From contig NZ_JACXBS010000002.1 in NCBI RefSeq assembly GCF_014698015.1, positions 62,001-126,000 of the forward strand: DNA of 64,000 nt, read 5' to 3'. This DNA comes from Kocuria sp. cx-455. GTDB taxonomy: Bacteria; Actinomycetota; Actinomycetes; Actinomycetales; Micrococcaceae. Position 1 is the stretch's first letter; the number at the start of each line of letters is the position of its first letter. This document shows positions 15,172 through 24,112 of this stretch, piece by piece. Below the pieces are notes generated by a model. It made no database searches. It saw only the letters and a list, made by a program, of their open reading frames with translations, and was not told the origin of the DNA. A program made the translations under genes and the position numbers.

Positions 15172-15508
15172 GTCATGAACCCAGACATCTGCGTTCCGGC
15201 GACGGTGACTCACTACTTCCGGTAGTCAGGCCCGCCCGGATCCAGAGAATCGCAAGGTAGTTGACCATCAACAAATTGTAGGCCGCTAGCTACGGAGCTT
15301 GTTTGGAACGTCGTTCACCGGCGGAATCCCACGCTTCGAGGGACACTGCTTCACAATCGGTTCCGTTGTTTCCGAGACTCTGTCTGCAGCCATCGCGATA
15401 TGAAAGACCTTGAGGACCAGGCGTTGGGGAGTCATTCGGCTGTGCCGTCACGGTCCGTTGGGGCCCCGCTGTCCATAGACGCAACCGAGCGGCGGCTACC
15501 GTGGCACC

Positions 15509-16027
15509 ATGACGTTCGTTGGAATCGACCTGGCCGCCGACGTGAAACGCACGGGGCTCGCGGTGCTTCGGGAAGGCGCGGGGAACGTCGTCGTGGACGG
15601 TGTCCTAGTGGGCGCGACCGATGAGGATCTCATTGACGCCACCCAGATGGCGGCGCGCGCCGGCGTGGACGTTCCGTTCGGCTGGCCCAAGGATTTCGTA
15701 GAAACAATTTACGCGCACGCAAGTGGAACCCTTGAGGCCCCAGCCAGTACGGGGTCGGAATGGCGGCGTAATCTGGCTCTTCGAGCCACGGATCAGGCCG
15801 TGCATCAACGCACGGGACTGACGCCGCTGAGTGTTTCCACTGATCGGATCGCCTATCCCGCGTTGCGATGGGCGGGGATCGAGGCCCGCCTCCGCGACAT
15901 GGGTACGGAGGTTGCTCGAGATGGCGCAGGTGTGGTGTGCGAGGTTTACCCGGCGGCCGCTTTGAAGGTCTGGGGATTGCCGCACCGCGGTTACAAGGGT
16001 TTAAAGAATTCCGCAAAGCGTGCGGCC
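15509..16027 (+). pseudogene. DUF429 protein, 3' truncated
   Basis: MTFVGIDLAADVKRTGLAVL and VDVPFGWP are the RNase-H-like N-terminal motifs of DUF429, and RATDQAVHQRTGLTPLSVS, VCEVYPAAALKVWGL and YKGLKNSAKRAAYF follow in order. The family normally continues for about 60-80 residues. Here homology stops at about 16030, where the convergent pspC gene begins. The open frame then runs on through the pspC antisense. The gene has lost its end, probably by a deletion joining it to pspC. Confidence 0.7.
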
Positions 16028-16266
16028 TACTTCCGCAGTGACTTCTCCAACGGAATGCTGCCGTCCTGCCATGGCAGAACAGCCCAGGCCAGCAAGTACA
16101 CCGCAATCCCGACGACCGGCAACAAAAAGGACAGCAGAAGCAGCAGGCGGACCACCCACACATTGACGCCGAATTGGCGGGCGATGCCTCCGCCAATACC
16201 AGCGACGAGCCGCTGGGGACCGCGTTGGAAGCCAAGGTTGCGCATGGAATCGAAAAATGAGTTCAT
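16027..16266 (-). CDS. PspC-domain membrane protein
   Basis: A 79-residue PspC-type protein. RLVAGIGGGIARQFGVNVWVVRL is the conserved PspC core, followed by one strongly hydrophobic segment (LLLLLSFLLPVVGIAVYLLAWAVLP). Such proteins sit in the inner membrane and take part in envelope-stress responses. ATG 16266 (MNSFFDSMRN) is preferred over an upstream start. It is convergent with, and abuts, the truncated DUF429 gene. Confidence 0.9.
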   Translation of the reverse strand: MNSFFDSMRNLGFQRGPQRLVAGIGGGIARQFGVNVWVVRLLLLLSFLLPVVGIAVYLLAWAVLPWQDGSIPLEKSLRK

Positions 16267-16465
16267 TCTGTCAACACTACGCATTCCCACGTGCAGCCAC
16301 GGTGGGGACGACCCCGGAATCCACTGAGTGCACCTCGAACGTTGTTAGCCGGGCGGGGCATGGGGGGCCCGAAACCGGCCCGTGCGGGCGGTTGATGTCG
16401 GAGGTGCGCTCTACCGTAGAACTCATGAATCAAGCCGATCTGGCCCAGACCGTTTCGAGCAGGTA

Positions 16466-17665
16466 ATGCTTGCGCCCGAAACTGGCACCTCGCGCAGGAT
16501 CAGTCTGCCGACCGCCCGGCGCATCGCCCTGGCGGCGCAGGGATTCCTGGACCCGCGGCCGGAGCCGGGGAAGGTCACCACCCGTCACCTGCAACGAGTG
16601 ATCAACAGGGTGGGCGTGGTCCAGATCGACTCGGTCAACGTGCTTGCTCGCAGTCATTACCTGCCGTTCTTTTCGCGTCTGGGTAGCTATGACAGAGCTC
16701 AACTGGATCACTTTCGGGATCGCAACCCGCGGCGGCTCATTGAGTATTGGGCTCACGAGGCCAGTCTGATTCCACCTAGCACTTGGCCCCTGCTGGGGTT
16801 CCGGAGAGAACGGGCCAAACATGAAGCCTGGGGAGGCATGCGCCGCATCCAACAGGACTACCCGGACCTGGTGGATGCGGTTCTGGCGGAAGTCAGCAAA
16901 CGCGGCCCCATAACTGCCCGGCAATGCGACGCCGCCATGACGGTGGACATTCCCCGACGCGAAGGCGCCTGGGGTTGGAACTGGTCCGCCGTCAAGAGCG
17001 CCCTGGAATACCTCTTCTGGTCCGGCGACATTACGAGCGCAGGACGAAATGCGCAGTTCGAACGCACCTACGTTCTACCGGAGTACCTGCACCTGCCCCG
17101 AGAACCGGTGGATTCGGAAACCGCGCATCTGAAATTGGTACGCATCGCTGCACGCGCCCACGGCATCGGGACCGCGCGGTGCCTCCGTGATTACTTCCGT
17201 CTGAAGGCGGCCGACACCAACCAGGCCCTGGCGTCGTTGGTGGCCTCCGGAGACTTGGAGATCGTGGCGGTCCCCGGCTGGTCGGATCGCGTGTACCTGG
17301 ACACCTCGGCTCGGATTCCCCGGAAAGCTCACGTAGAAGCCCTCCTCAGTCCCTTCGATTCGCTGATCTGGCAACGGGAACGCACCGAAGCGTTGTTCGG
17401 TATGCGCTATCGCTTGGAGATCTACACCCCGGCCCACCAGCGCATCCACGGCTACTACGTGTTGCCGTTTCTTTTCGGGGACACCTTGGTCGCCCGGGTG
17501 GATTTGAAAGCAGACCGAACCTCCGGTCGTCTTTCGGTGAAGCGGTGCACGTGGGAGCCCGACGCCCCACCTGAGGCCTTTCCCGCCCTCCAGAATCACC
17601 TGCAGACGTTAGCGCGGTGGTTGGGGCTCGACCGCGTCGCCCATCCTCAGCCGGGTGCGCACTAG
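16466..17665 (+). CDS. winged-helix DNA glycosylase of the AlkZ/YcaQ family
   Basis: A 399-residue HTH_42-superfamily protein. The N-terminal region has RRIALAAQGF and VVQIDSVNVLARSHYLPFFSRLG, which contains the Q-x-D catalytic motif of YcaQ-type interstrand-crosslink glycosylases. WAHEASLIP and the later SPFDSLIWQRERTEALFG are also conserved. The role is repair of bulky alkyl lesions or crosslinks. ATG 16466 (MLAPETG) has GAGCAGG just upstream; the longer frame from 16382 lacks support. It precedes a broken Fpg/Nei gene by 15 bases, so a two-glycosylase repair operon once existed here. Confidence 0.9.
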   Translation: MLAPETGTSRRISLPTARRIALAAQGFLDPRPEPGKVTTRHLQRVINRVGVVQIDSVNVLARSHYLPFFSRLGSYDRAQLDHFRDRNPRRLIEYWAHEASLIPPSTWPLLGFRRERAKHEAWGGMRRIQQDYPDLVDAVLAEVSKRGPITARQCDAAMTVDIPRREGAWGWNWSAVKSALEYLFWSGDITSAGRNAQFERTYVLPEYLHLPREPVDSETAHLKLVRIAARAHGIGTARCLRDYFRLKAADTNQALASLVASGDLEIVAVPGWSDRVYLDTSARIPRKAHVEALLSPFDSLIWQRERTEALFGMRYRLEIYTPAHQRIHGYYVLPFLFGDTLVARVDLKADRTSGRLSVKRCTWEPDAPPEAFPALQNHLQTLARWLGLDRVAHPQPGAH

Positions 17666-17680
17666 AGCCAGAATGAAGTC

Positions 17681-18365
17681 ATGCCTGAACTGCCTGAGCT
17701 GGATGCAGCCGTCGATCAACTGCGGGAACGCCTGGTGGGGCGTCGCCTCCTGGTGGTCCACGTTGCAGCTTTCAGCGTTTTGAAAACCGCGGACCCACCC
17801 CACAGTTCCTTGGTGGGGCGACAGCTGACCGGTGTGTTCCGCCGGGGAAAATTCTTGTTGCTGGAAGCGGAAGAGCGTTACGCGGTCATCCACCTCGCCC
17901 TGGCAGGTTGGCTCAAACTCGGGGAAGGCGGCGTCGGCGATAGACCCCCGGTCAGGCCCGGCCCGTTGGCCGTCCGGTTGGATTTCGACGACGGTCCTCA
18001 CGGACCAAACGACCATGGCGGGGATCGGCAATGCGTGGTCGGATGAAATCCTGCACCGCGCCAAACTCACCCCGTTCGTAGCTGCCAACAAAGTGGACAC
18101 CATCCAGGTGGGGGCGCTTTACCAGGCAGTCCAGGAGGTACTGGCCGAGGTTCGTGAGGCTCTGGCCAACGTGCCGTTGGAGCGCATCAAGGCAACGAAA
18201 AAGTCGCTGTTCAGTGTCCACGACCGTGCCGGCCAGGTCTGCCCGGTCTGCGGTGCCACGGTGGCCGAAGTGTCCTACGTGGACCGCTCCATGCAGTACT
18301 GCCCCTCGTGCCAAACAGGTGGGAAGAAGCTCAGTGATCGCAGAATGGACCGACTGCTCAAATAG
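17681..18365 (+). pseudogene. Fpg/Nei-family DNA glycosylase with internal deletion and frameshift
   Basis: The N-terminus MPELPELDAAVDQLRERLVG has the catalytic Pro-Glu of the Fpg/Nei family. The first 105 residues continue normally to RLDFDDG in frame 17681-18046. The frame then switches, and VLTDQTTMAGIGNAWSDEIL, the helix-two-turn-helix, follows almost directly. About 60 residues of linker are missing. The end has a normal zinc finger (CPVCGATV and CPSCQTGGKKLSDRR). N- and C-terminal parts are well kept but cannot be translated as one protein, so this is a recent pseudogene or an assembly error. Confidence 0.8.
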
Positions 18366-18410
18366 GCTTCAGCGTGTGAGCGGCGGTCGGTCACACGGAG
18401 GGATCCGAAG

Positions 18411-18620
18411 TCAACCCTCGTGACGGAAGCCAATCTTGATGGTGACTTGCCAATCGGCGACCTTGCCGTCCTTGATGTGCCCCCGGACGGACTGAACCTC
18501 GAACCAATCCAGATTCCGCAGTGATTTCGAAGCCTCCGCCAATGCGTTCGTGATGGCGGCGTCGCTGCCGTCCGGCGAGGTGCCGACGATTTCGGTGATG
18601 TTGTACACGTTGTTGGCCAA
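18411..18620 (-). CDS. dodecin family flavin-binding protein
   Basis: A 69-residue dodecin: VYNITEIVGTSPDGSDAA, LRNLDWFEVQSVRGHI and VADWQVTIKIGFRHE cover the whole family. The Trp in LDWFEV is the flavin-stacking residue. Dodecins form dodecameric flavin stores. TTG 18620 is chosen because GGAGG lies 4 bases upstream and the resulting length is the family norm; an ATG 22 codons earlier would add an unrelated tail. Confidence 0.9.
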   Translation of the reverse strand: MANNVYNITEIVGTSPDGSDAAITNALAEASKSLRNLDWFEVQSVRGHIKDGKVADWQVTIKIGFRHEG

Positions 18621-18816
18621 GGTTCCTCCGAAGGTGGATGCCGCTGTCGCGGACACACGGGTGGTCGGGAATGTGATGCAGGCCACACTACCGGACCGGC
18701 TTGGGCTGTCACGGGATGGACAGCGGAGTCTGACGGGAGGAAACTGCAGAATTGTGGCGTGCCAGATGCTTTTCCGTCACATCACATCGGGTGCGCGACG
18801 CAGGGCGGTGCGAGGG

Positions 18817-19245
18817 TCAGTCGATGATTGTGTTCTCGCCCCGGGCGCGAAGGTCGGCCAACCCTTCCAGCATCGTTTGAATCTGTTCCGGCGTGTGTCC
18901 GGTCCAATCCTCGAGCTCGTACAGCACGCGGACGGGCTCGCGCGTTCGGTAGGAACGGGTGGGGTTGCCGGGGAACCGTTTGTCAGTGACGTTGGGATCG
19001 TCCTCTATGGGCCCGGCTGGTTCTACGACATAGATCCGCCCTGGCTCACTGCCCATGGAGAGCTCGGCTCCCCACGCGGCCGCGTCCAGCGTTTCCGTGA
19101 TGTAGACGTGACGGGAAGTTCGCCCGGCTTCAAAATTGGAGGAGTATCCAGGAGTCAATAGGTCTCCCGGGGCGAGCTGGGCCTTGGTCCCGTGGAGGTA
19201 AGTACCTTCCCGAAACACCACAAATGGAGTCGGTTGAGCGATCAT
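18817..19245 (-). CDS. arr: NAD+-dependent rifampin ADP-ribosyltransferase
   Basis: A 142-residue Arr enzyme, which ADP-ribosylates the C23 hydroxyl of rifamycins. YLHGTKAQLAPGDLLTPGY, the strand HVYITETLDAAAWGAEL and the signature VEPAGPIEDDPNVTDKRFPG plus NPTRSYRTREPV are all present. His18, Tyr48 and Asp83 occupy the His-Tyr-Asp positions known for the family. ATG 19245 has AGAGGA 6 bases upstream; the ATG 15 bases further out overlaps that site. It is a single gene with no mobile element beside it, consistent with an intrinsic copy. Confidence 0.93.
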   Translation of the reverse strand: MIAQPTPFVVFREGTYLHGTKAQLAPGDLLTPGYSSNFEAGRTSRHVYITETLDAAAWGAELSMGSEPGRIYVVEPAGPIEDDPNVTDKRFPGNPTRSYRTREPVRVLYELEDWTGHTPEQIQTMLEGLADLRARGENTIID

Positions 19246-19484
19246 GAGCTTTCCTCTCATCGCGAGACGGGCAACCGCAGCCCTGCAAGTCGAACGACAC
19301 TCAGTGTCTCCCTAAACCTCGTGTCCGGGCTCATGTCGTGTCCACGAGCAGGCTACGGTTCCGTAGTCCACGGCGCATAGAGGTTCATGCCCGACTCGCG
19401 CCGGCGTAAGAAGTCTGAAGTGAGCTGCCTCTGCCAGGGCGTATCTTGAGCGTTACCCATTAACTGAGACGAGGCGGGAGCGTC

Positions 19485-20264
19485 ATGACCCAGCCGGTAT
19501 TCGATGCTCACCTGCACATTGTGGACTCCGCGTTCCCGCTCGTGGAGAACGAGGGATACCTGCCGGGTCAGTTCACGGTGGCCGACTATCGGAAACGAAC
19601 AGACGAACTGCACGTTGCCGGGGGCGCGGTGGGGTCAGGGTCGTTTCAGGCCTTCGATCAGGGCTACTTGATTGCGGCGCTCAAGAAGCTGGGGCCCACT
19701 TTTGTGGGCGTCACGCAGATCCCGGTGGACACCAGCGACCGACAGATTCTTGAGCTCCATGAGGCCGGAGTGCGTGCGGTTCGATTCAACGTGTTCCGCG
19801 GCGGCTCGGCCTCCCTCGGCGAGTTGGACCGGTTGGCTCGACGCGCCCATGACCTTGCGGGTTGGCACACGGAGCTCTACATCGACGCGCAGAAAATCGA
19901 CAATGACCTGGCGCGCATCATTACTGCATTGCCAGCAGTCAGTATTGATCACCTGGGTATGACGGCGGGCGGTCTCCCGACTCTGCTGCGTCTGGTCGAA
20001 CGGGGAGTGAAGGTGAAAGCGACAGGGTTCGGACGGATAAAGATGGATCCGGCCACCGCCATTCGCGCCATTATGAAGGTGGACCCTACGGCGCTCATGG
20101 TCGGAACGGACCTCCCCTCCACACGGGCTGAGCGTCCCTTCCGGAACGAGGATTTCCAATTGATCCAGCAGACCCTCGAGGCCGAAGGTTTCGCACCCGA
20201 CCAGGTGGCAGCCGTGTTCTGGGGCAACGCAGCAGACTTCTACCTGAATGTCCCGCCTCAATAA
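19485..20264 (+). CDS. amidohydrolase-family (TIM-barrel) hydrolase
   Basis: A 259-residue metal-dependent hydrolase of the amidohydrolase-2 type (2-pyrone-4,6-dicarboxylate lactonase-like). FDAHLHIVD gives the first metal HxH, SIDHLGMT a central metal His and MVGTDLPSTRAERPF the Asp. It ends WGNAADFYLN like its relatives. The substrate is unknown. It is a single gene convergent with the NAD(P)-binding protein gene. Confidence 0.85.
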   Translation: MTQPVFDAHLHIVDSAFPLVENEGYLPGQFTVADYRKRTDELHVAGGAVGSGSFQAFDQGYLIAALKKLGPTFVGVTQIPVDTSDRQILELHEAGVRAVRFNVFRGGSASLGELDRLARRAHDLAGWHTELYIDAQKIDNDLARIITALPAVSIDHLGMTAGGLPTLLRLVERGVKVKATGFGRIKMDPATAIRAIMKVDPTALMVGTDLPSTRAERPFRNEDFQLIQQTLEAEGFAPDQVAAVFWGNAADFYLNVPPQ

Positions 20265-20285
20265 AGGGCCCCAAGACGCTCCTTA

Positions 20286-20900
20286 CTATCGCCCGCTCAC
20301 TCCGATGGCCTGGCCGAATGTGGACTCGTCGGTCACGGCGGCGAGTATGAACTGGGCCAGATCCGCCCGCGGAATCGAGCCGTCAAGTGTGCCGTCCTGG
20401 CCGACCAACAGTACTTTCACCTGACCGGTCGCCGGCTTGTCCGTCAGCCCCGCAGGCCTCACGATGGTCCAGTCCACATCGGAGTTCTCGGCCGCGGCCT
20501 CTTGCTCGTTGTGGTCCGCCAGAGCCTTGGCCAGCACGATCGGTGTGATCAGGTTCAATGGAGCCGGGAGTTGAGAGGCGGAGTCTCCGGCGCCCAACGA
20601 CGACTGCACGATCAGCCGCCGCACGCCGGCGTCCTTCATCGCGGCAATCACGGTTCTCGTGGCCGCGGCGCGCTGACGCTTCACGCCCTTGGCCCCGCCC
20701 ACGGTGACCACCACGGCGTCGGCGCCCGCGATTGCCTCGCGCACCACGGCAGGGTCGGTCGCGCTGCCGACGACGCTGCGCACGTCCCCGGGTACGTTGC
20801 CGCTGCGGGACAAGACAGTGACCTCGTCGCCGGCCTTGAGCGCCGCTGCGCCCACGTACGCTCCGGTGCCCCTGGAGCCCCCGATAATCGTGACCTTCAT
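20286..20900 (-). CDS. NAD(P)-binding NmrA/SDR-like protein
   Basis: A 204-residue Rossmann-fold protein. IIGGSRGTGAYVGAAALKAG is the GxxGxxG dinucleotide site, with VLSRSG at the end of strand 2. VVVTVGGAKG and LIVQSSLGAG follow in the usual order. There is no full catalytic Tyr-x3-Lys, so it is nearer to NmrA/atypical SDR proteins. ATG 20900 follows GGAAGAGGACACC. Function unknown. Confidence 0.88.
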   Translation of the reverse strand: MKVTIIGGSRGTGAYVGAAALKAGDEVTVLSRSGNVPGDVRSVVGSATDPAVVREAIAGADAVVVTVGGAKGVKRQRAAATRTVIAAMKDAGVRRLIVQSSLGAGDSASQLPAPLNLITPIVLAKALADHNEQEAAAENSDVDWTIVRPAGLTDKPATGQVKVLLVGQDGTLDGSIPRADLAQFILAAVTDESTFGQAIGVSGR

Positions 20901-21077
20901 GGTGTCCTCTTCCCCCAATAGGTTGGATGTGAGTACCAAGCGTTCCATGAGCTCCTAGGAGGAGTCCGAAGAAATCCACCAGCACACCACGTGGCCCTGA
21001 CAAACCGAACATGTCATGCGCGCCGAGCGCACGCGGAATCTGTAAGACTTGACGCACAGCCGAATGAAGGGAAGATC

Positions 21078-21224
21078 ATGGAAGATTCACCGAAGACTCA
21101 GCCCACCAACCCGCAGAAGGGCACCCCGTGGGGGCTCATTGTGATCATGCTCGGGTTCTTCTTGGCCTTGGCCATGGTGATTGGCGTTGGCGTCGTGTCG
21201 CTGGATCTCGGACTCGGCGGCTGA
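21078..21224 (+). CDS. small single-pass membrane protein
   Basis: A 48-residue protein: a soluble proline/lysine N-terminus (EDSPKTQPTNPQKGTPWG) and one membrane helix (LIVIMLGFFLALAMVIGVGVV). ATG 21078 has GAAGGGAAG upstream at good spacing. It matches no family I recognise. It is convergent with the glycerophosphodiesterase gene and separated from it by a strong hairpin. Confidence 0.7.
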   Translation: MEDSPKTQPTNPQKGTPWGLIVIMLGFFLALAMVIGVGVVSLDLGLGG

Positions 21225-21244
21225 TAAGCCACTTGACCCCATTG

Positions 21245-21285
21245 CGGCGGGCGGTCCCCTTCAGTGCGAAGGTGACCGCCCGCCG
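21245..21285. terminator. bidirectional terminator-like hairpin
   Basis: CGGCGGGCGGTC and GACCGCCCGCCG, 12-base perfect arms with a 17-base loop, in the gap between two convergent genes. No long T tract, as is common in high-GC genomes. Confidence 0.7.
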
Positions 21286-21305
21286 TCGTCGTGTGCGGAA
21301 GGACG

Positions 21306-22586
21306 CTAGTTCGCGAAGGTATCCTGCAGGTTCCCGTTGGCGCTCCACAGGGCAACGGAGTCGCCGCCGTTGTTGAGCACGTTGGCGGTGCCATTGTTGT
21401 AGTAGGCGTCCGAGCGGTTGGTACCCGGGCCCGTGTAGACGCGCAACTGCGCGCCGGGCGCCAGGATGTAGCCGTTGCCCACGGTGAGTTGGGTGTTGGC
21501 GGCGTCGCGGATGATGTAGCCGGAGACATCGATCGGCCGATTCGTGGTGTTTTCCAGAATCACGTGCTCACCGGTCTCGGGCTGAAGATCGTTTCCCGGC
21601 ACATCGTTGATCGATCCGGCGATCCGGACTCCGGTGTTCTGTGGGAACGGCTTCTGGCCGCGCTCGTGGCGGGAGAACTGGACGGGGAAGTCCCCGGTCA
21701 CGCGGTCCACGCCCAGCGCCACCATCTGGTCATAAGCCTCGGTGGAGTTCACGGTGTACACGCCAATGCCCATGCCCGCGGCCTTGACGCGAGCCACGCC
21801 GGCGGCGTCCAAGGTCCGGTAGCTCGTGCCGAAGTGGTCGGCGTAGGTTGCGATCTGCGCGAGGGTTGCGGAGTCGGGTACGGTGCCGATGAGCTGCTGG
21901 AGGGAAACATCCGGGGCGAGAGCGGCGAACCGCTGGTTGGATGCGGCGTCGAAACCCAGGACCTCGATCTGGCCGCTCTTGAGCAGACGGTTCCAGTCGC
22001 GGTTGTTCTGCAGCGCGTCCGCCACGACCCGTTCAATGCCGGGGGAGTTGACCGGCGACTTGATCTCGATGAACACGCCGATCTTATTGTTGGCGATCTT
22101 GGCGGCATCGTTGAAGTGCGGAATCTTCTCGCCCACGAACTTGTCCGAGAAGTACGAACCCGCGTCCAGTTGCTGCAGCTCGGCCCAGGTGAACGAGGTG
22201 ATCGGGTCGTTCTCGCGGCCGGGGAACACGTCTTCCACATTGGTGGTGCGCGCGGGGGTGTCATCGTGGAAGAGGAAGGGCACGCCGTCCGCGGAGAGCT
22301 GCACGTCGATCTCGAAGTAATCCGCGTGCGAGGATCGCGCGTCCTTGAACGCCGAGACCGTGTTCTCCGGTGCGGTACCTGCCGCACCTCGGTGGCCGAT
22401 GAGCAAAGGCTCGTTCGCGGACGACGCCGCCCGCGTTTCGTTCTTCGCCGCAGCCTCCGCGGTCGGGCGGGTATCGGGCTGTGCATGGGCGGGAGCAGCG
22501 AACGGCGCGAGGACCGCGACGGACAGGGCCGCGGCAGCAGTGGCCTGTGAGATGCGGTCGAACTTGTGGTGGCTTCGAGTGTTCAC
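21306..22586 (-). CDS. secreted glycerophosphodiester phosphodiesterase with lamin-tail domain
   Basis: A 426-residue exported enzyme that cleaves glycerophosphodiesters. A signal peptide ends at about AHAQPD (residue 36). LLIGHRGAAGTAPENTVSAF and FEIDVQLSADGVPFLFHDDT are the catalytic HRG...E.D...HD set of the GDPD barrel (residues 60-310). Residues 320-420 (GVRIAGSINDVPGNDLQPE, GEHVILENTTNRPIDVSGY) form a lamin-tail domain often found on secreted nucleases and phosphodiesterases. GTG 22586 has GAAAGG 6 bases upstream; the TTG in the longer frame overlaps that site. Confidence 0.92.
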   Translation of the reverse strand: MNTRSHHKFDRISQATAAAALSVAVLAPFAAPAHAQPDTRPTAEAAAKNETRAASSANEPLLIGHRGAAGTAPENTVSAFKDARSSHADYFEIDVQLSADGVPFLFHDDTPARTTNVEDVFPGRENDPITSFTWAELQQLDAGSYFSDKFVGEKIPHFNDAAKIANNKIGVFIEIKSPVNSPGIERVVADALQNNRDWNRLLKSGQIEVLGFDAASNQRFAALAPDVSLQQLIGTVPDSATLAQIATYADHFGTSYRTLDAAGVARVKAAGMGIGVYTVNSTEAYDQMVALGVDRVTGDFPVQFSRHERGQKPFPQNTGVRIAGSINDVPGNDLQPETGEHVILENTTNRPIDVSGYIIRDAANTQLTVGNGYILAPGAQLRVYTGPGTNRSDAYYNNGTANVLNNGGDSVALWSANGNLQDTFAN

Positions 22587-22799
22587 GGTGAACCTTTCGG
22601 TCAAGAACGTCGGGCAACTCGAGACCGGACTGGCGGAGTGTTTCCCCAGGTCCCGAGGATGTCAGCAGGACCAACGGTGCTGGAAGAAGCTGACGGCCAG
22701 GAAGCCTTGGGGTGGCCGGGACATGAAGAAGTACACCGAGTGGAGATTCCGGGGGCGCGCCCACCACCATGACATCGGTGTCCTTGTAAGTTTTTCGTT

Positions 22800-23417
22800 C
22801 TACTTTGCGGACCGGTCCAGGGTCACGCGCACCAGTGCGGAAGCCAGGCGCGGCAGATCCTCGCGCGACACGAGACCGGCCAAGGCATCGGGATTGTCCG
22901 GCAGGTTCAGTTTCCGTGCGCCGTCCAGGGCTTTCTTGTCGAAGAACGGTGCCATGACCGGCCACAATCCCTGAACCTCGCGGGCGAAAATTGCTGCGCC
23001 CGTGGGGCCGATTCCGGGGAACTCCTGGAGCCGTTTCAGGATCTCCTGGGAGTCCTGCGATTCGTCACGCAACCGCCTCAGGTCCCCGGTGTAGCGGTCG
23101 AGGAGGAGGACCGCGCAGTCGCCGAGCATGGTGGAGGTGCGTTCGTCGTATCGGCGGTACCCGCCGCGGCCGAGTGCATCCACGCGCTGTTGCCACGTGG
23201 CGTCACGCATTTTCTCGGGAGTGCTGAATCCGCTGTTCGTCAGCTCACGGGCGGTGGCCACGGCAATCCCCGCGTTAATTCTGGTGGACAGCAGGTTGGC
23301 CAGTACCAGCAGCTGGAACAGGGATGCGGGGGTGTCCTCGAGGTTGATGCCCGCTTCCCGCGCGTACGTGCGCCCATGCTCATCCAGTAGTTCATCGACG
23401 ATGTCCCGCTGGCTCAT
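22800..23417 (-). CDS. HhH-GPD-like DNA glycosylase/endonuclease III-related protein
   Basis: A 205-residue helical protein. FPGIGPTGAAIFARE (about 142-156) is the helix-hairpin-helix, and LLVLANLLSTRINAGIAVATA opens the glycosylase fold. The catalytic Lys of endonuclease III is not evident and no Fe-S cysteines are present, so it may be a specialised or inactive member. ATG is adjacent to the intergenic gap before the divergent DUF2238 gene. Confidence 0.8.
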   Translation of the reverse strand: MSQRDIVDELLDEHGRTYAREAGINLEDTPASLFQLLVLANLLSTRINAGIAVATARELTNSGFSTPEKMRDATWQQRVDALGRGGYRRYDERTSTMLGDCAVLLLDRYTGDLRRLRDESQDSQEILKRLQEFPGIGPTGAAIFAREVQGLWPVMAPFFDKKALDGARKLNLPDNPDALAGLVSREDLPRLASALVRVTLDRSAK

Positions 23418-23483
23418 GGGTCAGACCTTCTTCCCTGGCTGGAGCACAAGAATATCCATAGGTAGCCACGTAGGGTCAGGAGC

Positions 23484-24104
23484 ATGACGAAACGTGTTTC
23501 GCTCAGAGGGATGTTGCTGAGGCATACGCCGCTCATCATCGTGGAGGCGGTGTTCGTGGTGTCGTTCCTCGGGGACAGGTCACGGGGAGATGCTGAGAAC
23601 GCGTTCCTGGCCATGGGCTTGTTCCAGGTGTCGCTCACACCCCTGGTCGTTGAAGCCATTGGGCGGATACGTATCCCCATGTACCTCCAGCTGCTTTACG
23701 CCATCCTGCTGTTCACCGGCGGATACATGGGCAGTTATCGCCGGTTCTACGATGTGTGGGAACCGTGGGACACCGTGGTCCACTTTTATTCGGGCATCAT
23801 GATCGCTGTCTGGGCGGACTACATTCTTCGCTCCGTCGAGCGGAAGCATGGTTTCGTCCTGCCCCGCTGGCTACGCGCGACGGTGATTACCTCGGTAAGC
23901 GCCTTGGTCGCCATGCTGTGGGAAGTCGGAGAGTTCGCGGCGGATCAGACAACGGGGTCGCGGGCGCAGATCAACAATTACGACACCATGGTCGACATGA
24001 TCACCGGGACCCTGTCCGCTCTGATCGTTGCCGTCATCCTGGCCTGGAGGGCTCCCCGGCGGCGGCCCGCTGAGGGAGAATTGACGCATAGTTCAACCCG
24101 TTAG
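23484..24104 (+). CDS. DUF2238/YjdF-like integral membrane protein
   Basis: A 206-residue protein with about five or six membrane helices. FYDVWEPWDTVVHFYSGIM and WEVGEFAADQTTGSRAQINN followed by YDTMVDMITGTL are the conserved His/Glu/Asp segments of the YjdF-like family. Function unknown. It ends 8 bases before the methyltransferase gene and probably shares its transcript. Confidence 0.82.
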   Translation: MTKRVSLRGMLLRHTPLIIVEAVFVVSFLGDRSRGDAENAFLAMGLFQVSLTPLVVEAIGRIRIPMYLQLLYAILLFTGGYMGSYRRFYDVWEPWDTVVHFYSGIMIAVWADYILRSVERKHGFVLPRWLRATVITSVSALVAMLWEVGEFAADQTTGSRAQINNYDTMVDMITGTLSALIVAVILAWRAPRRRPAEGELTHSSTR

Positions 24105-24112
24105 GGACAGTC

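Noticed and set aside
18817-19245. arr as a recently acquired resistance cassette
   Set aside because: No integron site, insertion sequence or repeat copy adjoins it; an intrinsic chromosomal gene is more likely.
21291-22550. Long plus-strand frame of 419 codons opposite the glycerophosphodiesterase
   Set aside because: Antisense of a gene with signal peptide and catalytic residues; no start context and no recognisable domain.
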